A stretch of DNA of 50,729 nucleotides from Salmonella enterica subsp. diarizonae (GTDB taxonomy: Bacteria; Pseudomonadota; Gammaproteobacteria; Enterobacterales; Enterobacteriaceae), in the NCBI RefSeq assembly GCF_008692785.1, contig NZ_VXJV01000018.1, positions 1-50,729 on the forward strand. Direction: 5' to 3'. How positions within the stretch are numbered: the first letter of the stretch is position 1; every line of letters begins with the position of its first letter. The translations under genes and the position numbers were made by a program. This document shows positions 43,179-50,602 of this stretch, piece by piece. The notes under the pieces were generated by a model that saw nothing but the letters and a program-made list of their open reading frames with translations, did not search any database and was not told where the DNA came from.

Positions 43179-43675
43179 GGTAGGTGTAACGGCTCGCAAT
43201 CGAAACTTCACCGACTCGCAATAATCCCGTTTTTCGGCTCGGATTAAGTGCAAATGAAAAATGCTTCCGGCTCACATTAAGTGATAATCGGCTCGCAATC
43301 AGCCAGACGGACTCGCAATCCATTTTGACTGACTCACAATAACTGCAAATGAGAAAAATGTCTCATTTGGCTCTAGAGGTCGAATGTTGGTTGTCTCGTA
43401 AATCTGGTTCAAATCCTTATGAGGCGGCGTTACTGTCTCATCGGCCTGTCTGTTTTGGGTAGACCCGAATTAGACATGTGGCGCGTGTACTGGCGCAAAT
43501 TTCGTTTTCACTTAGCGTGAGCCCAGAAATTTTGATTGCGAGCCAGCGGCGATAAATGCGAGTCCATTTGCAGTTATTGTGAGTCCGTGCCCGATTTCAG
43601 TTGCAGTTAATGTGAGCCAAAATTTGCGCTGATTGCGAGTCCGACTGTTTTCGATTGCGAGCCGTTACAGGTAGG
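43179..43675. mobile_element. 485-bp IS21-like miniature element with 6-bp target duplication
   Basis: The element (43185-43669) begins TGTAACGGCTCGCAATCGAA and ends with the mirror image TTCGATTGCGAGCCGTTACA. It is flanked by GGTAGG on both sides (43179-43184, 43670-43675). Inside both ends, copies of GRCTCGCAAT / GRCTCACA(T/A)T are repeated about five times per side, pointing inward. Multiple subterminal sites with TG..CA ends and short duplication are typical of IS21-type or Mu/Tn7-type transposition. No transposase gene is present; the middle (43335-43500) shows no coding frame that I can support. Confidence 0.75.
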
Positions 43676-43705
43676 GGTCAGTTTGGATATAGAAAATTAT
43701 TGTAC

Positions 43706-43734
43706 GGTAAGCCTGTTTTTTGAACAGGCTTACC
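43706..43734. terminator. Strong hairpin GGTAAGCCTGTT-TTTTG-AACAGGCTTACC
   Basis: Perfect 12-bp stem shortly after the IS21-like element, without a long T-tract. It may be a terminator or an attachment-type structure. The surrounding stretch 43735-44020 has no other feature than the AT-rich leader of the gene at 44021. Confidence 0.5.
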
Positions 43735-44020
43735 TGTAGCAATAGGGTGTACTCCCGCGCTATACGCCGTTTCCCGGAGATTTTATCTAATCGGATAACC
43801 TAAATGCGATACTGAATACGCGATAATTTAAAAGCGATAGCCACTGCCACTAAATCAATACCTTACGCGTTGGAATGGTTAAATAATGCGCTAAAGGTAC
43901 ATTAATTTCCGATCTCCAAACTCACCCCTAATTGTTGTATTGCAGGTTAAAAAGGTGAAAGGTTAGAATGTTTACAGTTGACTAATTCATTTTTAGCCAA
44001 CGGAGTGTTTATTAACTAAT

Positions 44021-44449
44021 ATGGGATTAATCAATATGTTAGATGGCGATGATTTATCAAGACAGTTAGCTTTTGATGCTGGCTGTATAGTTGCTTATGA
44101 TGTTAAAGATGGTATGGAGATTTCGTCTTTTGGTCATGAATGTGATGATAGCTACGATTTAATTCATGACGATGAAGTTTTTAAGTTTGTTAGTCGTTCT
44201 TTGTTTGAACGTTATTCTTCTTATGAAAATGAAGATGATGAGCCTCTTTATCGTCCTTTAAGGGAAACTCTTTCTGAAGATGAGCTATCGTCTGCATTTA
44301 ATGAATTTATGATGAATCTTGTTTTTTTCAGATTAAATAAAAACATTCCGGTTGATAATCTTGAGGTTATACGTTCTATTCTTCGTGAAAACTGTTATTT
44401 CCCGCCTGAATATGTATTTATTAAGGGTCAGATAGTCGATGACTTTTAA
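44021..44449 (+). CDS. Unknown acidic 142-aa protein
   Basis: Strongly acidic, soluble protein (GHECDDSYDLIHDDEVFKFV; YSSYENEDDEPLYRPL) of low GC content, lying between the mobile-element pieces. Start ATG 44021 is the first; ATG 44036 is an alternative. The net negative charge would fit a DNA mimic, but no family is recognised. AGCCAACGGAGTG upstream is a distant ribosome site. Confidence 0.6.
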   Translation: MGLINMLDGDDLSRQLAFDAGCIVAYDVKDGMEISSFGHECDDSYDLIHDDEVFKFVSRSLFERYSSYENEDDEPLYRPLRETLSEDELSSAFNEFMMNLVFFRLNKNIPVDNLEVIRSILRENCYFPPEYVFIKGQIVDDF

Positions 44450-44479
44450 TATTGAAAAAGGCCTGGCTAAATGCCGGGC

Positions 44480-44542
44480 TTAAAAACACACTGTTTTGAG
44501 CGCGTTTTTCACTTTCCACAATGTTATGATTTATCGGACAAA
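44480..44542. repeat. 63-bp repeat with res-like subsite, copy 2
   Basis: Matches 42928-42990 with three mismatches. With the inverted repeat at 44818-44855 it looks like the right end of a second, larger Tn3-type element. Confidence 0.85.
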
Positions 44543-44554
44543 CGAAAAACCTCA

Positions 44555-44761
44555 TCAATCAAGGCCTACAAGGTTTAAATCTTCTTGTTCCTGGATAACC
44601 TTAAGGTTCATTCTGATGCTGTTATTTAAATCTACGCAATTGGCGTGAGTGAGTTTAACTTCCTTTATGATGTCGCCTGCTGCACGCGTTTGCCCGTGTA
44701 TCTCCTGTAGAATAGCGCACGCCGTCAATATACCTTTTTCATAATTTGTTAACTTTTTCAT
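44555..44761 (-). CDS. Unknown 68-aa protein inside the Tn3-like remnant
   Basis: Small, mildly basic helical protein (MKKLTNYEKGILTACAILQE, then DLNNSIRMNLKVIQEQEDLN). A GGAG ribosome site precedes ATG 44761. It sits between a res-like site and a Tn3-type inverted repeat, so it may be a passenger of that element. No family is recognised. Confidence 0.5.
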   Translation of the reverse strand: MKKLTNYEKGILTACAILQEIHGQTRAAGDIIKEVKLTHANCVDLNNSIRMNLKVIQEQEDLNLVGLD

Positions 44762-44817
44762 ATATTTATCGCTCCCATTACCGCCATTTTTAAATCGGCT
44801 TTAATAATCAAAAATTG

Positions 44818-44855
44818 CTTAACGTGAGTTTTCGCTCCTTTGAGCGTCGCCCCCC
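44818..44855. repeat. Tn3-type 38-bp inverted repeat (right end)
   Basis: Reading inward it is GACGCTCAAAGGAGCGAAAA followed by CTCACGTTAAG, matching the left repeat at 42827-42864 in inverted orientation with few changes. The outer edge is a run of eight C, three bases from the zeta-toxin stop codon at 44858. Confidence 0.8.
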
Positions 44856-44857
44856 CC

Positions 44858-45448
44858 TTAACGGCGTAATTTCTTTTTTTTTGTTCGGGCTTGTTCAATT
44901 TCCTGACTTGCCACTTTCTTGAACCAGGCTGGCAGATCAGATGAAAGTCGTTTTGTCTTTTCTCTATCTGTAGAAAGCAACAATCGCCGTCTGTTGTAGC
45001 TGTTATCAAATACCCACACCCGGTCAGCGACAGCCATTGCTTTAGGTAAATTGGCAACAGAACGCTCATATCGCCTGAAAATATCCTGAATCGGCACATT
45101 GTGACCACCAAGACTTACACGTTGGTTAACACGCGCTACCGACATACCCACATCTTTTATCCCCACATAGATTAGGTTAATTTTGTAGCCTGCAGCTGCC
45201 GCCTGCTGCATCATTTTAACTTCCCCCATTCCTGTGAGAGTCGTCTCTACAGCGAAAGTGCGACTGTTTTTGAGGTTTTCTGTTCTCAGCAAGAGCGCCT
45301 GCTCTCCTGCCTTTCGATTACTTATACCCTGCTCACGAGCAATATCATCAGGATTTATAACCTCTATTTTCCCCATCATATGACGCTTAACTAAGGTAGA
45401 TTTACCAGCTCCATTAGGTCCGGCAATAACCCACAACTGAGGACGCAT
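44858..45448 (-). CDS. Zeta-type toxin
   Basis: A 196-aa zeta/PezT-family kinase: LWVIAGPNGAGKSTLVKRHM is the Walker A, INPDDIAREQG the substrate Asp region, RTENLKNSRTFAVETTLTG and LIYVGIKDVGMSVARVNQRV are typical, and GGHNVPIQDIFRRYERSVAN follows. These toxins phosphorylate UDP-amino sugars in the cell-wall pathway of known members; whether this one does is inference. It overlaps its probable partner by one base and lies at the end of the kle operon. The end KKKKLRR is at the Tn3-type repeat. Confidence 0.85.
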   Translation of the reverse strand: MRPQLWVIAGPNGAGKSTLVKRHMMGKIEVINPDDIAREQGISNRKAGEQALLLRTENLKNSRTFAVETTLTGMGEVKMMQQAAAAGYKINLIYVGIKDVGMSVARVNQRVSLGGHNVPIQDIFRRYERSVANLPKAMAVADRVWVFDNSYNRRRLLLSTDREKTKRLSSDLPAWFKKVASQEIEQARTKKKKLRR

Positions 45449-45699
45449 CAGGCTTTAACCTCAACTACTTTTTCGGTGCCAGTCATAAAGCTAACCAGCT
45501 CCTTGCGACCATCGGGATATTCTTTAATAACACACCCTTCTGGCGTATTTCGTTCAGCGTAATAAATGGGTACGCCACTCAGGAGATTAGCGCGGGCCTC
45601 TTCACCTGCATCATATTCAAGTTGTCTATCAAAAACGGTAAAGAACCGAGCCTCGTCAGATGCAGTCATTTCGGCCAGATGAGATAAATCCATATTCAT
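45448..45699 (-). CDS. Probable partner antitoxin of the zeta toxin
   Basis: An 83-aa protein (LSHLAEMTASDEARFFTVFD, then GVPIYYAERNTPEGCVIKEY) that ends where the zeta toxin gene begins (one-base overlap). It is not like epsilon antitoxin in any way that I can see, but position and coupling fit an antitoxin. I start at ATG 45699, with CAGGGG eight bases before it, rather than ATG 45738. Confidence 0.6.
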   Translation of the reverse strand: MNMDLSHLAEMTASDEARFFTVFDRQLEYDAGEEARANLLSGVPIYYAERNTPEGCVIKEYPDGRKELVSFMTGTEKVVEVKA

Positions 45700-45767
45700 G
45701 ATTATGCCCCTGTAATATATTCTCTTGGTAATTTTCATTCATTATACCATCGCAAAACCACGGCATT

Positions 45768-46091
45768 CTACGGCGCTTTAGGTTTCCAGGTAGCTATGAT
45801 GTAAGTCAGTACAGCCAGAATAAGAAAACTAAGCACGAACGGCCACGCTGCAGAAAATGCGCCTTGATCCCATTTAAAGAGCATTTTGAAAAACTGCACA
45901 ATAACATTCGCAATCAGAAGGAATCGAACAGGAATCCAGAGGATAACCAATACCATGTACACCGCCGCAATAATACCATGAACAATATTACGCAGCGTGT
46001 TATCTGAGGCTTGACCCACTGTATTTTTGACTGGCTGCACCTGCTTCTGTTTATGACTCTCATTCCGGGGAAATTTAACTACGTTGGTCAT
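45768..46091 (-). CDS. kleE: KleE-like membrane protein
   Basis: A 107-aa protein beginning TNVVKFPRN, as KleE of RK2 begins (SNVIKFPK as I recall), with two hydrophobic segments (GIIAAVYMVLVILWIPVRFL; WPFVLSFLILAVLTYIIATW). KleE belongs to the kil/kor kle operon; its function is unclear but it is conserved in IncP. Its start overlaps the stop of the small upstream frame (ATGA). Confidence 0.75.
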   Translation of the reverse strand: MTNVVKFPRNESHKQKQVQPVKNTVGQASDNTLRNIVHGIIAAVYMVLVILWIPVRFLLIANVIVQFFKMLFKWDQGAFSAAWPFVLSFLILAVLTYIIATWKPKAP

Positions 46092-46258
46092 ACTGGCCTC
46101 CTGCTGGATGGATACACTGAAACCGGTTGGTTATTGTCCTTGATGAGGATAGCGCTAATGTTGGTCTTGAGTGAGCTAAAGCCAAAAACGCTATGTTTGA
46201 GCATGGTAAGACTGTAGCCGCTGCGCCTGCAGTGGGTATGGATAAGTGTATTTTTCAT
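46088..46258 (-). CDS. Small first gene of the kle operon
   Basis: A 56-codon frame (MKNTLIHTHCRRSGYSLTML, then HSVFGFSSLKTNISAILI) that starts directly after a leader like that of klcA and overlaps the kleE start. The leader keeps ribosome site and spacing (ggagaactccgATG, as at klcA ggagaattccgATG), which argues that it is translated. No match to KleA of RK2 is seen. Confidence 0.5.
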   Translation of the reverse strand: MKNTLIHTHCRRSGYSLTMLKHSVFGFSSLKTNISAILIKDNNQPVSVYPSSRRPV

Positions 46259-46303
46259 CGGAGTTCTCCGGTAGCTGACCTGAGATGTTTACCCGGCCGT
46301 CAC

Positions 46304-46350
46304 AAATATTATAGGACATTTTGTCCTGTTCTGCAATTTTAGCGGCTAAA
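46304..46350. promoter_or_regulatory. kle promoter with KorC site and nearby KorB site
   Basis: AGGACA-TTT-TGTCCT (46313-46327) is the KorC-type palindrome, overlapping a leftward -10 TATAAT on the minus strand. The leader behind it is nearly the same as the klcA leader. An exact KorB 13-mer TTTAGCGGCTAAA follows at 46338-46350. RK2 kleA is likewise under KorA/KorC. Confidence 0.85.
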
Positions 46351-46357
46351 TTTCTTT

Positions 46358-46618
46358 TCACACCTTCCAGATTTTACCCAGTCCTGCATATTCAACCAGG
46401 ATGGCCCATGCTGAAAAAGGAATGGGTGTATCGCCACCAATCCAGCGCCTGACAGTTCGACTGTCTTTCAGGCCAGTCAGTGTGGCTACTTTACTTCCTG
46501 TTAACGCTGCTATCTGCATTAAAGTACGAATTTCTTCTGGCGTCGGACAAACCCATCCCGCACCAAAGGGTAAAAAACATTCTGACCTGATTGAGACAGG
46601 GTAGGGTTTAGTTTGCAT
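46358..46618 (-). CDS. korC: KorC repressor
   Basis: An 86-aa helix-turn-helix protein (TPEEIRTLMQIAALTGSKVA, then TGLKDSRTVRRWIGGDTPIP) of the size and layout of RK2 KorC. It should bind the two AGGACA-N3-TGTCCT palindromes ahead of the kle and klc operons. Its ATG follows the klcB stop directly (TGAATG). Confidence 0.9.
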   Translation of the reverse strand: MQTKPYPVSIRSECFLPFGAGWVCPTPEEIRTLMQIAALTGSKVATLTGLKDSRTVRRWIGGDTPIPFSAWAILVEYAGLGKIWKV

Positions 46619-47737
46619 TCACGATTCACCTGTTTTGTTGTCTTCCAGTAATTTCAGTTGATCAACATTATAAAAAGTACGAACACAAGCAGGGTCAAAA
46701 TCAACTACCTGTGTTCCGCGACGGTTGATTCGATAACGGATAGGCTTATCTTCATGCGCCTCCACGCATCCTGAATCGTATATCGTAACGATTTTTACAA
46801 TAGTGCCAATATTTTTAGCAAACACCGGATGATGTACACTCACTATTTCACAGCGAGCACCAACGTAAAATTCCTTATAGCGCTGAACCGTAATCATCCG
46901 ATCCTTGTATTCTTTCGGTCGTTCCTTTGCCAGCTGCTTACGCCGTTCGCTTTCGGCCCGCATAGCCTCTCTTTCAGCCTCCCGTTCTCGCTGTATAATA
47001 GCTGTAATACGTTCCTGGGCTGCTACAGACCATTTCCGGGCGATAAATGCTTTAGAGGCGGGTAATAACGCCTCTACCCGAACAAAGCCGTCAGGGAGCG
47101 TTAGAGGCGTTCTGTCAGGAGGCGGCGAAATTGATTTTAACCAATCAGGCAAAGGCTCAGATGCCAGCCTGTCACGGGAATCAGCAGCGATAAAAGCAGG
47201 TTTCTTTCTGGCGTCAATCAGGCTTTGAAATACACGGGATACGTGTGCATCAACGGTTTCTCCAGGTCTGACATCTGAAAGCTGTACGAAATGCGAACGA
47301 TACCCTGTTTCGGATATAAAGGGTGCGCCTAAATCAACGGCATGAAATGAGGTGGAAAGATAACCCATCATACATCCGGCTTCGACCTTTACCTTTGCTC
47401 GCATACCACTGAAACTTTCAATGATAAAATCACCGTGCTGGCCCCACATAGGAACGCTACCGTCATCAGCACGGCAATATTCACTGATAACATGAGCCGC
47501 TTCATGTTCACCGGCATTACACCCAAAGAAGGTTTTACCGTTCATTTTCCAGATACAGGCTTCAAACCGGTACACAGCATCATGACGCTGTTGCGGATCT
47601 CCGGTCATACAGGCTTTATTCAAATCAATTAGCGCTGAGTACGCCGCGTCCAGAATGCGATGGTCGTCCGGCAGCTGCTGCGCAATGGCTTCCATTTGCT
47701 GATCGCGAGAGTCATCGCCAGGATAATGTTTTGACAT
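46619..47737 (-). CDS. klcB: KlcB-like protein
   Basis: A 372-aa protein between klcA and korC, as in RK2. Residues about 215-245, PDGFVRVEALLPASKAFIAR, repeat the KorA/TrbA dimer segment, and a basic helix RERERE..ERRKQLAKERPK follows. The N-terminal part (CNAGEHEAAHVISEYCRADD) is not recognised; the HEAAH is suggestive of a zinc site but not demonstrated. Role in RK2 is unclear. Confidence 0.8.
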   Translation of the reverse strand: MSKHYPGDDSRDQQMEAIAQQLPDDHRILDAAYSALIDLNKACMTGDPQQRHDAVYRFEACIWKMNGKTFFGCNAGEHEAAHVISEYCRADDGSVPMWGQHGDFIIESFSGMRAKVKVEAGCMMGYLSTSFHAVDLGAPFISETGYRSHFVQLSDVRPGETVDAHVSRVFQSLIDARKKPAFIAADSRDRLASEPLPDWLKSISPPPDRTPLTLPDGFVRVEALLPASKAFIARKWSVAAQERITAIIQREREAEREAMRAESERRKQLAKERPKEYKDRMITVQRYKEFYVGARCEIVSVHHPVFAKNIGTIVKIVTIYDSGCVEAHEDKPIRYRINRRGTQVVDFDPACVRTFYNVDQLKLLEDNKTGES

Positions 47738-47784
47738 ATTAAACCCCTGAAAAATCCCCTGCAGAGCAGGGGATAAAGACTCAC

Positions 47785-48252
47785 TTAATCGATGGCCGCA
47801 CGGAACTGCGCATATTCTTGATGCCCGCTGGCGTAATCAAATAACTGATGATAATAAGCACAGCATCTTTCTGAAAATGGCAGATTAGAATTAGCAAGCT
47901 GGGCCAGCACAAAACTGGTTGCCACCATACCTGCAGCTTCTGCGCTTAACAAACCGTCAAAGTAATTACCCTGAACAGAAATACGGTAATGCTCACGGCT
48001 GTTTGGGTCCATAAAATAACCACCATTTGAAAGCTCATAAAAATCCCACTCACCACCATCGTAATGGGCTTCAATTTTATCCAGCGCATTACTTAAATAT
48101 TGGCTTTTATTTTCAGGACTTAATTTACGCATCCAGTTATAAGTGTGGTTTTCCACTAAATGCCAGTATTGGCCGAAAAATTTCGGCATAAACATCAGGC
48201 GTTCTTCATAATCTGTAAGTTTACGAGCAGTAACGATAACTTCATCATTCAT
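47785..48252 (-). CDS. klcA: KlcA/ArdB-type antirestriction protein
   Basis: A 155-aa protein of the ArdB/KlcA family: RLMFMPKFFGQYWHLVENHT, then DFYELSNGGYFMDPNSREHY and AEAAGMVATSFVLAQLANSN. Family members block type I restriction in vivo without mimicking DNA. It leads the klcA-klcB-korC operon behind a KorC-regulated promoter and would protect the entering plasmid. Confidence 0.93.
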   Translation of the reverse strand: MNDEVIVTARKLTDYEERLMFMPKFFGQYWHLVENHTYNWMRKLSPENKSQYLSNALDKIEAHYDGGEWDFYELSNGGYFMDPNSREHYRISVQGNYFDGLLSAEAAGMVATSFVLAQLANSNLPFSERCCAYYHQLFDYASGHQEYAQFRAAID

Positions 48253-48303
48253 CGGAATTCTCCGGTAGTTGACCTGAGTGACTTACCCGGCCTTCACAAA
48301 CAT

Positions 48304-48324
48304 TATAGGACATTTTGTCCTATA
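48304..48324. promoter_or_regulatory. KorC operator of klcA
   Basis: A 21-bp palindrome TATAGGACAT-T-TTGTCCTATA overlapping the leftward -10 TATAAT of the klcA promoter. The leader to the klcA start is conserved at the kle operon. Confidence 0.88.
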
Positions 48325-48341
48325 ATGTGAAGTGTTTTATT

Positions 48342-48926
48342 CTATTTTCCCACAAATTCAGAATACAGCATCCAGCCAAAGACAATGATACATGCAATAT
48401 CAAAAAATAGAGAGCAGTATAAATAAACACCTTCTGCTTTAATAATTTTTGTGAAGTGTGAATTAAACAAATCAGCACTTATATTCTCTTTGAGATCTTT
48501 ATTCATTTTCTTGGCGTCAATCATTGCGTGAATAGACTTTATTAAATTGTGACAACTTGCAAGTAATGAAAAAGTAAACACAAACAGATATAAATCCTTT
48601 TTGGTTCCCACCTCAAGCAGATAGTAAATAAATGATGCAATGATCAAAACAAAGAAAACGGCAGATACTATTGACTGGATAATGCAACGTTTTCTATCCC
48701 ATTTTATAAAACTTAAAAATGGTTCCTTCTTCCAGACTTCTTCTTCATTGTCACCATTTCCAGGTAGATCATACTTACCATCTAAAACTTTCTTTAAAAA
48801 CTGACTACGCTTGATTAAATTCATCATTACCGCAAAAGTTATATACGACAAACCAGCAACAACCATTGCAAAATAAAATTGCGGGAATGTAGAAAATACC
48901 GTTTCAAAATGCGCATTATCATTCAT
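48342..48926 (-). CDS. Unknown four-helix membrane protein
   Basis: A 194-aa inner-membrane protein with about four helices (QFYFAMVVAGLSYITFAVMM; IIQSIVSAVFFVLIIASFIY; LYLFVFTFSLLASCHNLIKS; LYCSLFFDIACIIVFGWMLY), AT-rich, unlike the backbone. It overlaps the gene at 48923 by four bases and both follow higBA on the same strand, so they may be one transcript. No family is recognised. Confidence 0.65.
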   Translation of the reverse strand: MNDNAHFETVFSTFPQFYFAMVVAGLSYITFAVMMNLIKRSQFLKKVLDGKYDLPGNGDNEEEVWKKEPFLSFIKWDRKRCIIQSIVSAVFFVLIIASFIYYLLEVGTKKDLYLFVFTFSLLASCHNLIKSIHAMIDAKKMNKDLKENISADLFNSHFTKIIKAEGVYLYCSLFFDIACIIVFGWMLYSEFVGK

Positions 48927-49174
48927 ATAAGTTCCTTCTTATTTTCCAAAACTACCCAACACTTCGCACCATCATACTCGTTACCGCCTTCGGTAATAAA
49001 AATATGCTCACTGGAATCAACAGCGATTGCTACAGGTCTTTCATGTTGAGGATCACGCAGGCAGTTTTTCCAGCCGTAAACCGCATCATTCCAGATAAGC
49101 ACAATGCCGCTATCAGCATGTTCCGGGTTCTGTAATCGCCAGCTCCGGGCTATTTCTACGTAATTGATCATCAA
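48923..49174 (-). CDS. Unknown 83-aa protein
   Basis: Small soluble protein with aromatic-rich sequence (VEIARSWRLQNPEHADSGIV, then VLIWNDAVYGWKNCLRDPQH). It overlaps higA by four bases and the membrane-protein gene by four bases, so translation of all is coupled. Function is unknown; it may be an antirestriction-like or regulatory plasmid gene. Confidence 0.6.
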   Translation of the reverse strand: MMINYVEIARSWRLQNPEHADSGIVLIWNDAVYGWKNCLRDPQHERPVAIAVDSSEHIFITEGGNEYDGAKCWVVLENKKELI

Positions 49175-49479
49175 CCTGCCTCCGCGAGCAGATCCTGAAT
49201 AGGGCGGAAATGGTTATTCGCTATAATATTTCGGCTCTCCCAACGGTCATGAGCGGCCTGCAGGTTAATCCAGAAATCTTCATCAGTCTGGAACAATACG
49301 GCCAGCTGTGAGGCTTCTGCTACGCTGATACGGCGGCTATTATTGATTATCTGGCCGATAACTTTCCGGGACACCCCCATTACCAGCGCCAGCTCAGCCT
49401 GGGTGATGTTCAGCGGCTTTAAAAACTCTTCTGACAGCATTTCGCCTACAGTGGTTGGTTCTGCGGTGATCGTATCCAT
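49171..49479 (-). CDS. higA: HigA-type antitoxin
   Basis: A 102-aa XRE helix-turn-helix protein with the HigA signature: GEMLSEEFLKPLNITQAELA, then VMGVSRKVIGQIINNSRRIS and FQTDEDFWINLQAAHDRWES. It neutralises HigB and represses its own operon. It follows higB by ten bases. Confidence 0.93.
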   Translation of the reverse strand: MDTITAEPTTVGEMLSEEFLKPLNITQAELALVMGVSRKVIGQIINNSRRISVAEASQLAVLFQTDEDFWINLQAAHDRWESRNIIANNHFRPIQDLLAEAG

Positions 49480-49488
49480 ATTCCCCCC

Positions 49489-49788
49489 CTAGCGGTACTT
49501 ATGTGGATCGAGATAAATGTCGTAAGCATGGCCATCGCGCCAGCGAAAGATTAGACGCCACTGAATGCTCACCCGAATGCTTGACCATCCAGCGAGATTA
49601 CCCTGCAAGCGTTCATAATTGTTACCGGGCGGCGAGAACAATGACTTTTCACTGCTGGCAGCGGCCAGAAGAGACAGCTTACGGCGAAGCGGCTTTTCAA
49701 TGATGGCCGGTATCTGTGCGCTCCGTGTCCCATGCACGTAGAACGTTGCAAGCTCACCGTTCTGGCCGTCCTTAAAGCTACCAATCAT
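49489..49788 (-). CDS. higB: HigB-type toxin
   Basis: A 99-aa RelE/HigB-superfamily mRNA interferase (IPAIIEKPLRRKLSLLAAAS, then PPGNNYERLQGNLAGWSSIR and VSIQWRLIFRWRDGHAYDIY). The order toxin-first is usual for HigBA. It supports plasmid retention and is the outermost gene before oriV. Confidence 0.92.
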   Translation of the reverse strand: MIGSFKDGQNGELATFYVHGTRSAQIPAIIEKPLRRKLSLLAAASSEKSLFSPPGNNYERLQGNLAGWSSIRVSIQWRLIFRWRDGHAYDIYLDPHKYR

Positions 49789-49849
49789 TCCAGCGCTCCA
49801 TCATATTATTGAGTGTTCATTATATCATCAAATACGACCAATGCAACCA

Positions 49850-50280
49850 AAATGGAACATGAAGATACCGATTTGGCACATTTGGGAATGATCCAATCGC
49901 GCATAACGATCCTAAGACGATCGCTTTAAAGCCCTTCTTTCTGGCGTAAACCCTTGCTGTCTTATAGCGGCTCAGAATTTCGATGTGTGCCTGGTATTTT
50001 TAGCGAGTATCTATAACCGGCAAAGGTACTTTGCCGAGAGCGAAGCGGCCTAAGCTCGCGAAGCGAGTGAGTCATTTTGGGGTGAAGACCGCTTGCGGTC
50101 GAGGGGCTTGCCCCTGGGGGGATGGGAGGCCGCTTGCGGCCGGGTGGGATTGAGAAGGGGGGTTTCCCCCCTTCGGGGGCGTTTATGGTTAAAAAAAGGG
50201 TTATATAAAGGGTTAAAAAAAGAGGTTATAGGTTAAAAGAGGGGTTAGAGGGTCAAAAAATAGGTTTTATGGTATTGATT
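49850..50280. other. Hairpin- and A/G-rich region flanking oriV
   Basis: No gene is seen between higB (49788) and the iterons. The region contains short hairpins (CCGCTTGCGG; GGGGCTTGCCCC; GGCCGCTTGCGGCC; GGGGGG..CCCCCC at about 50156-50178) followed by GGGTTAAAAAA-type repeats (about 50190-50260) and A+T-rich sequence, typical of the unwinding region of an iteron origin. Confidence 0.6.
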
Positions 50281-50602
50281 TTAAAGATTTTTTTTTAAGT
50301 CGGTCTACCTCAAATGTCAATAATTCCTACCTCAAATGTCAATGATCCCTACCTCAAATATCAAAAAAACCTACTTCAAATGTCAATAGTTTCTACCTCA
50401 AATGTCATGATTTTCTACCTCAAGTGTCAATAGAAAATTGAGATAATCACAGACTTATCCACAGATATTGTGAATAAAACTAACAGTTTATTTAGCTAAA
50501 CACCGAATGGTTTAAAAAATGTTCATCTAAACTGCTAATTTTCAGGATCATCGGAAGTGATCTACTTCAAGTGTCAATACGCCCTACCTCAAGTGTCAAC
50601 AC
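50281..50602. other. oriV: oriV with nine iterons and DnaA boxes
   Basis: Iterons of core CTACCTCAAATGTCA (reverse strand TGACATTTGAGGTAG, compare TGACACTTGAGG of IncP-1) start at 50305, 50327, 50349, 50371, 50393 and 50415, exactly 22 bp apart; two more lie at 50562 and 50584, and one at 56 (circular 50658). DnaA boxes: TTATCCACA (50455-50463) and its mirror TGTGAATAA (50469-50477). A KorA-like site ATTTAGCTAAAC is at 50490-50501. Confidence 0.92.

Noticed and set aside
43185..43669. Second iteron origin from the repeated CTCGCAAT motifs
   Set aside because: The repeats are arranged as mirror-image ends with a flanking target duplication, which fits a transposable element better than an origin; there is no nearby second initiator gene.
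42827..44855. Complete Tn3-family transposon
   Set aside because: No tnpA transposase and no resolvase gene lie between the repeats; only ends, res-like sites and small passengers are seen.
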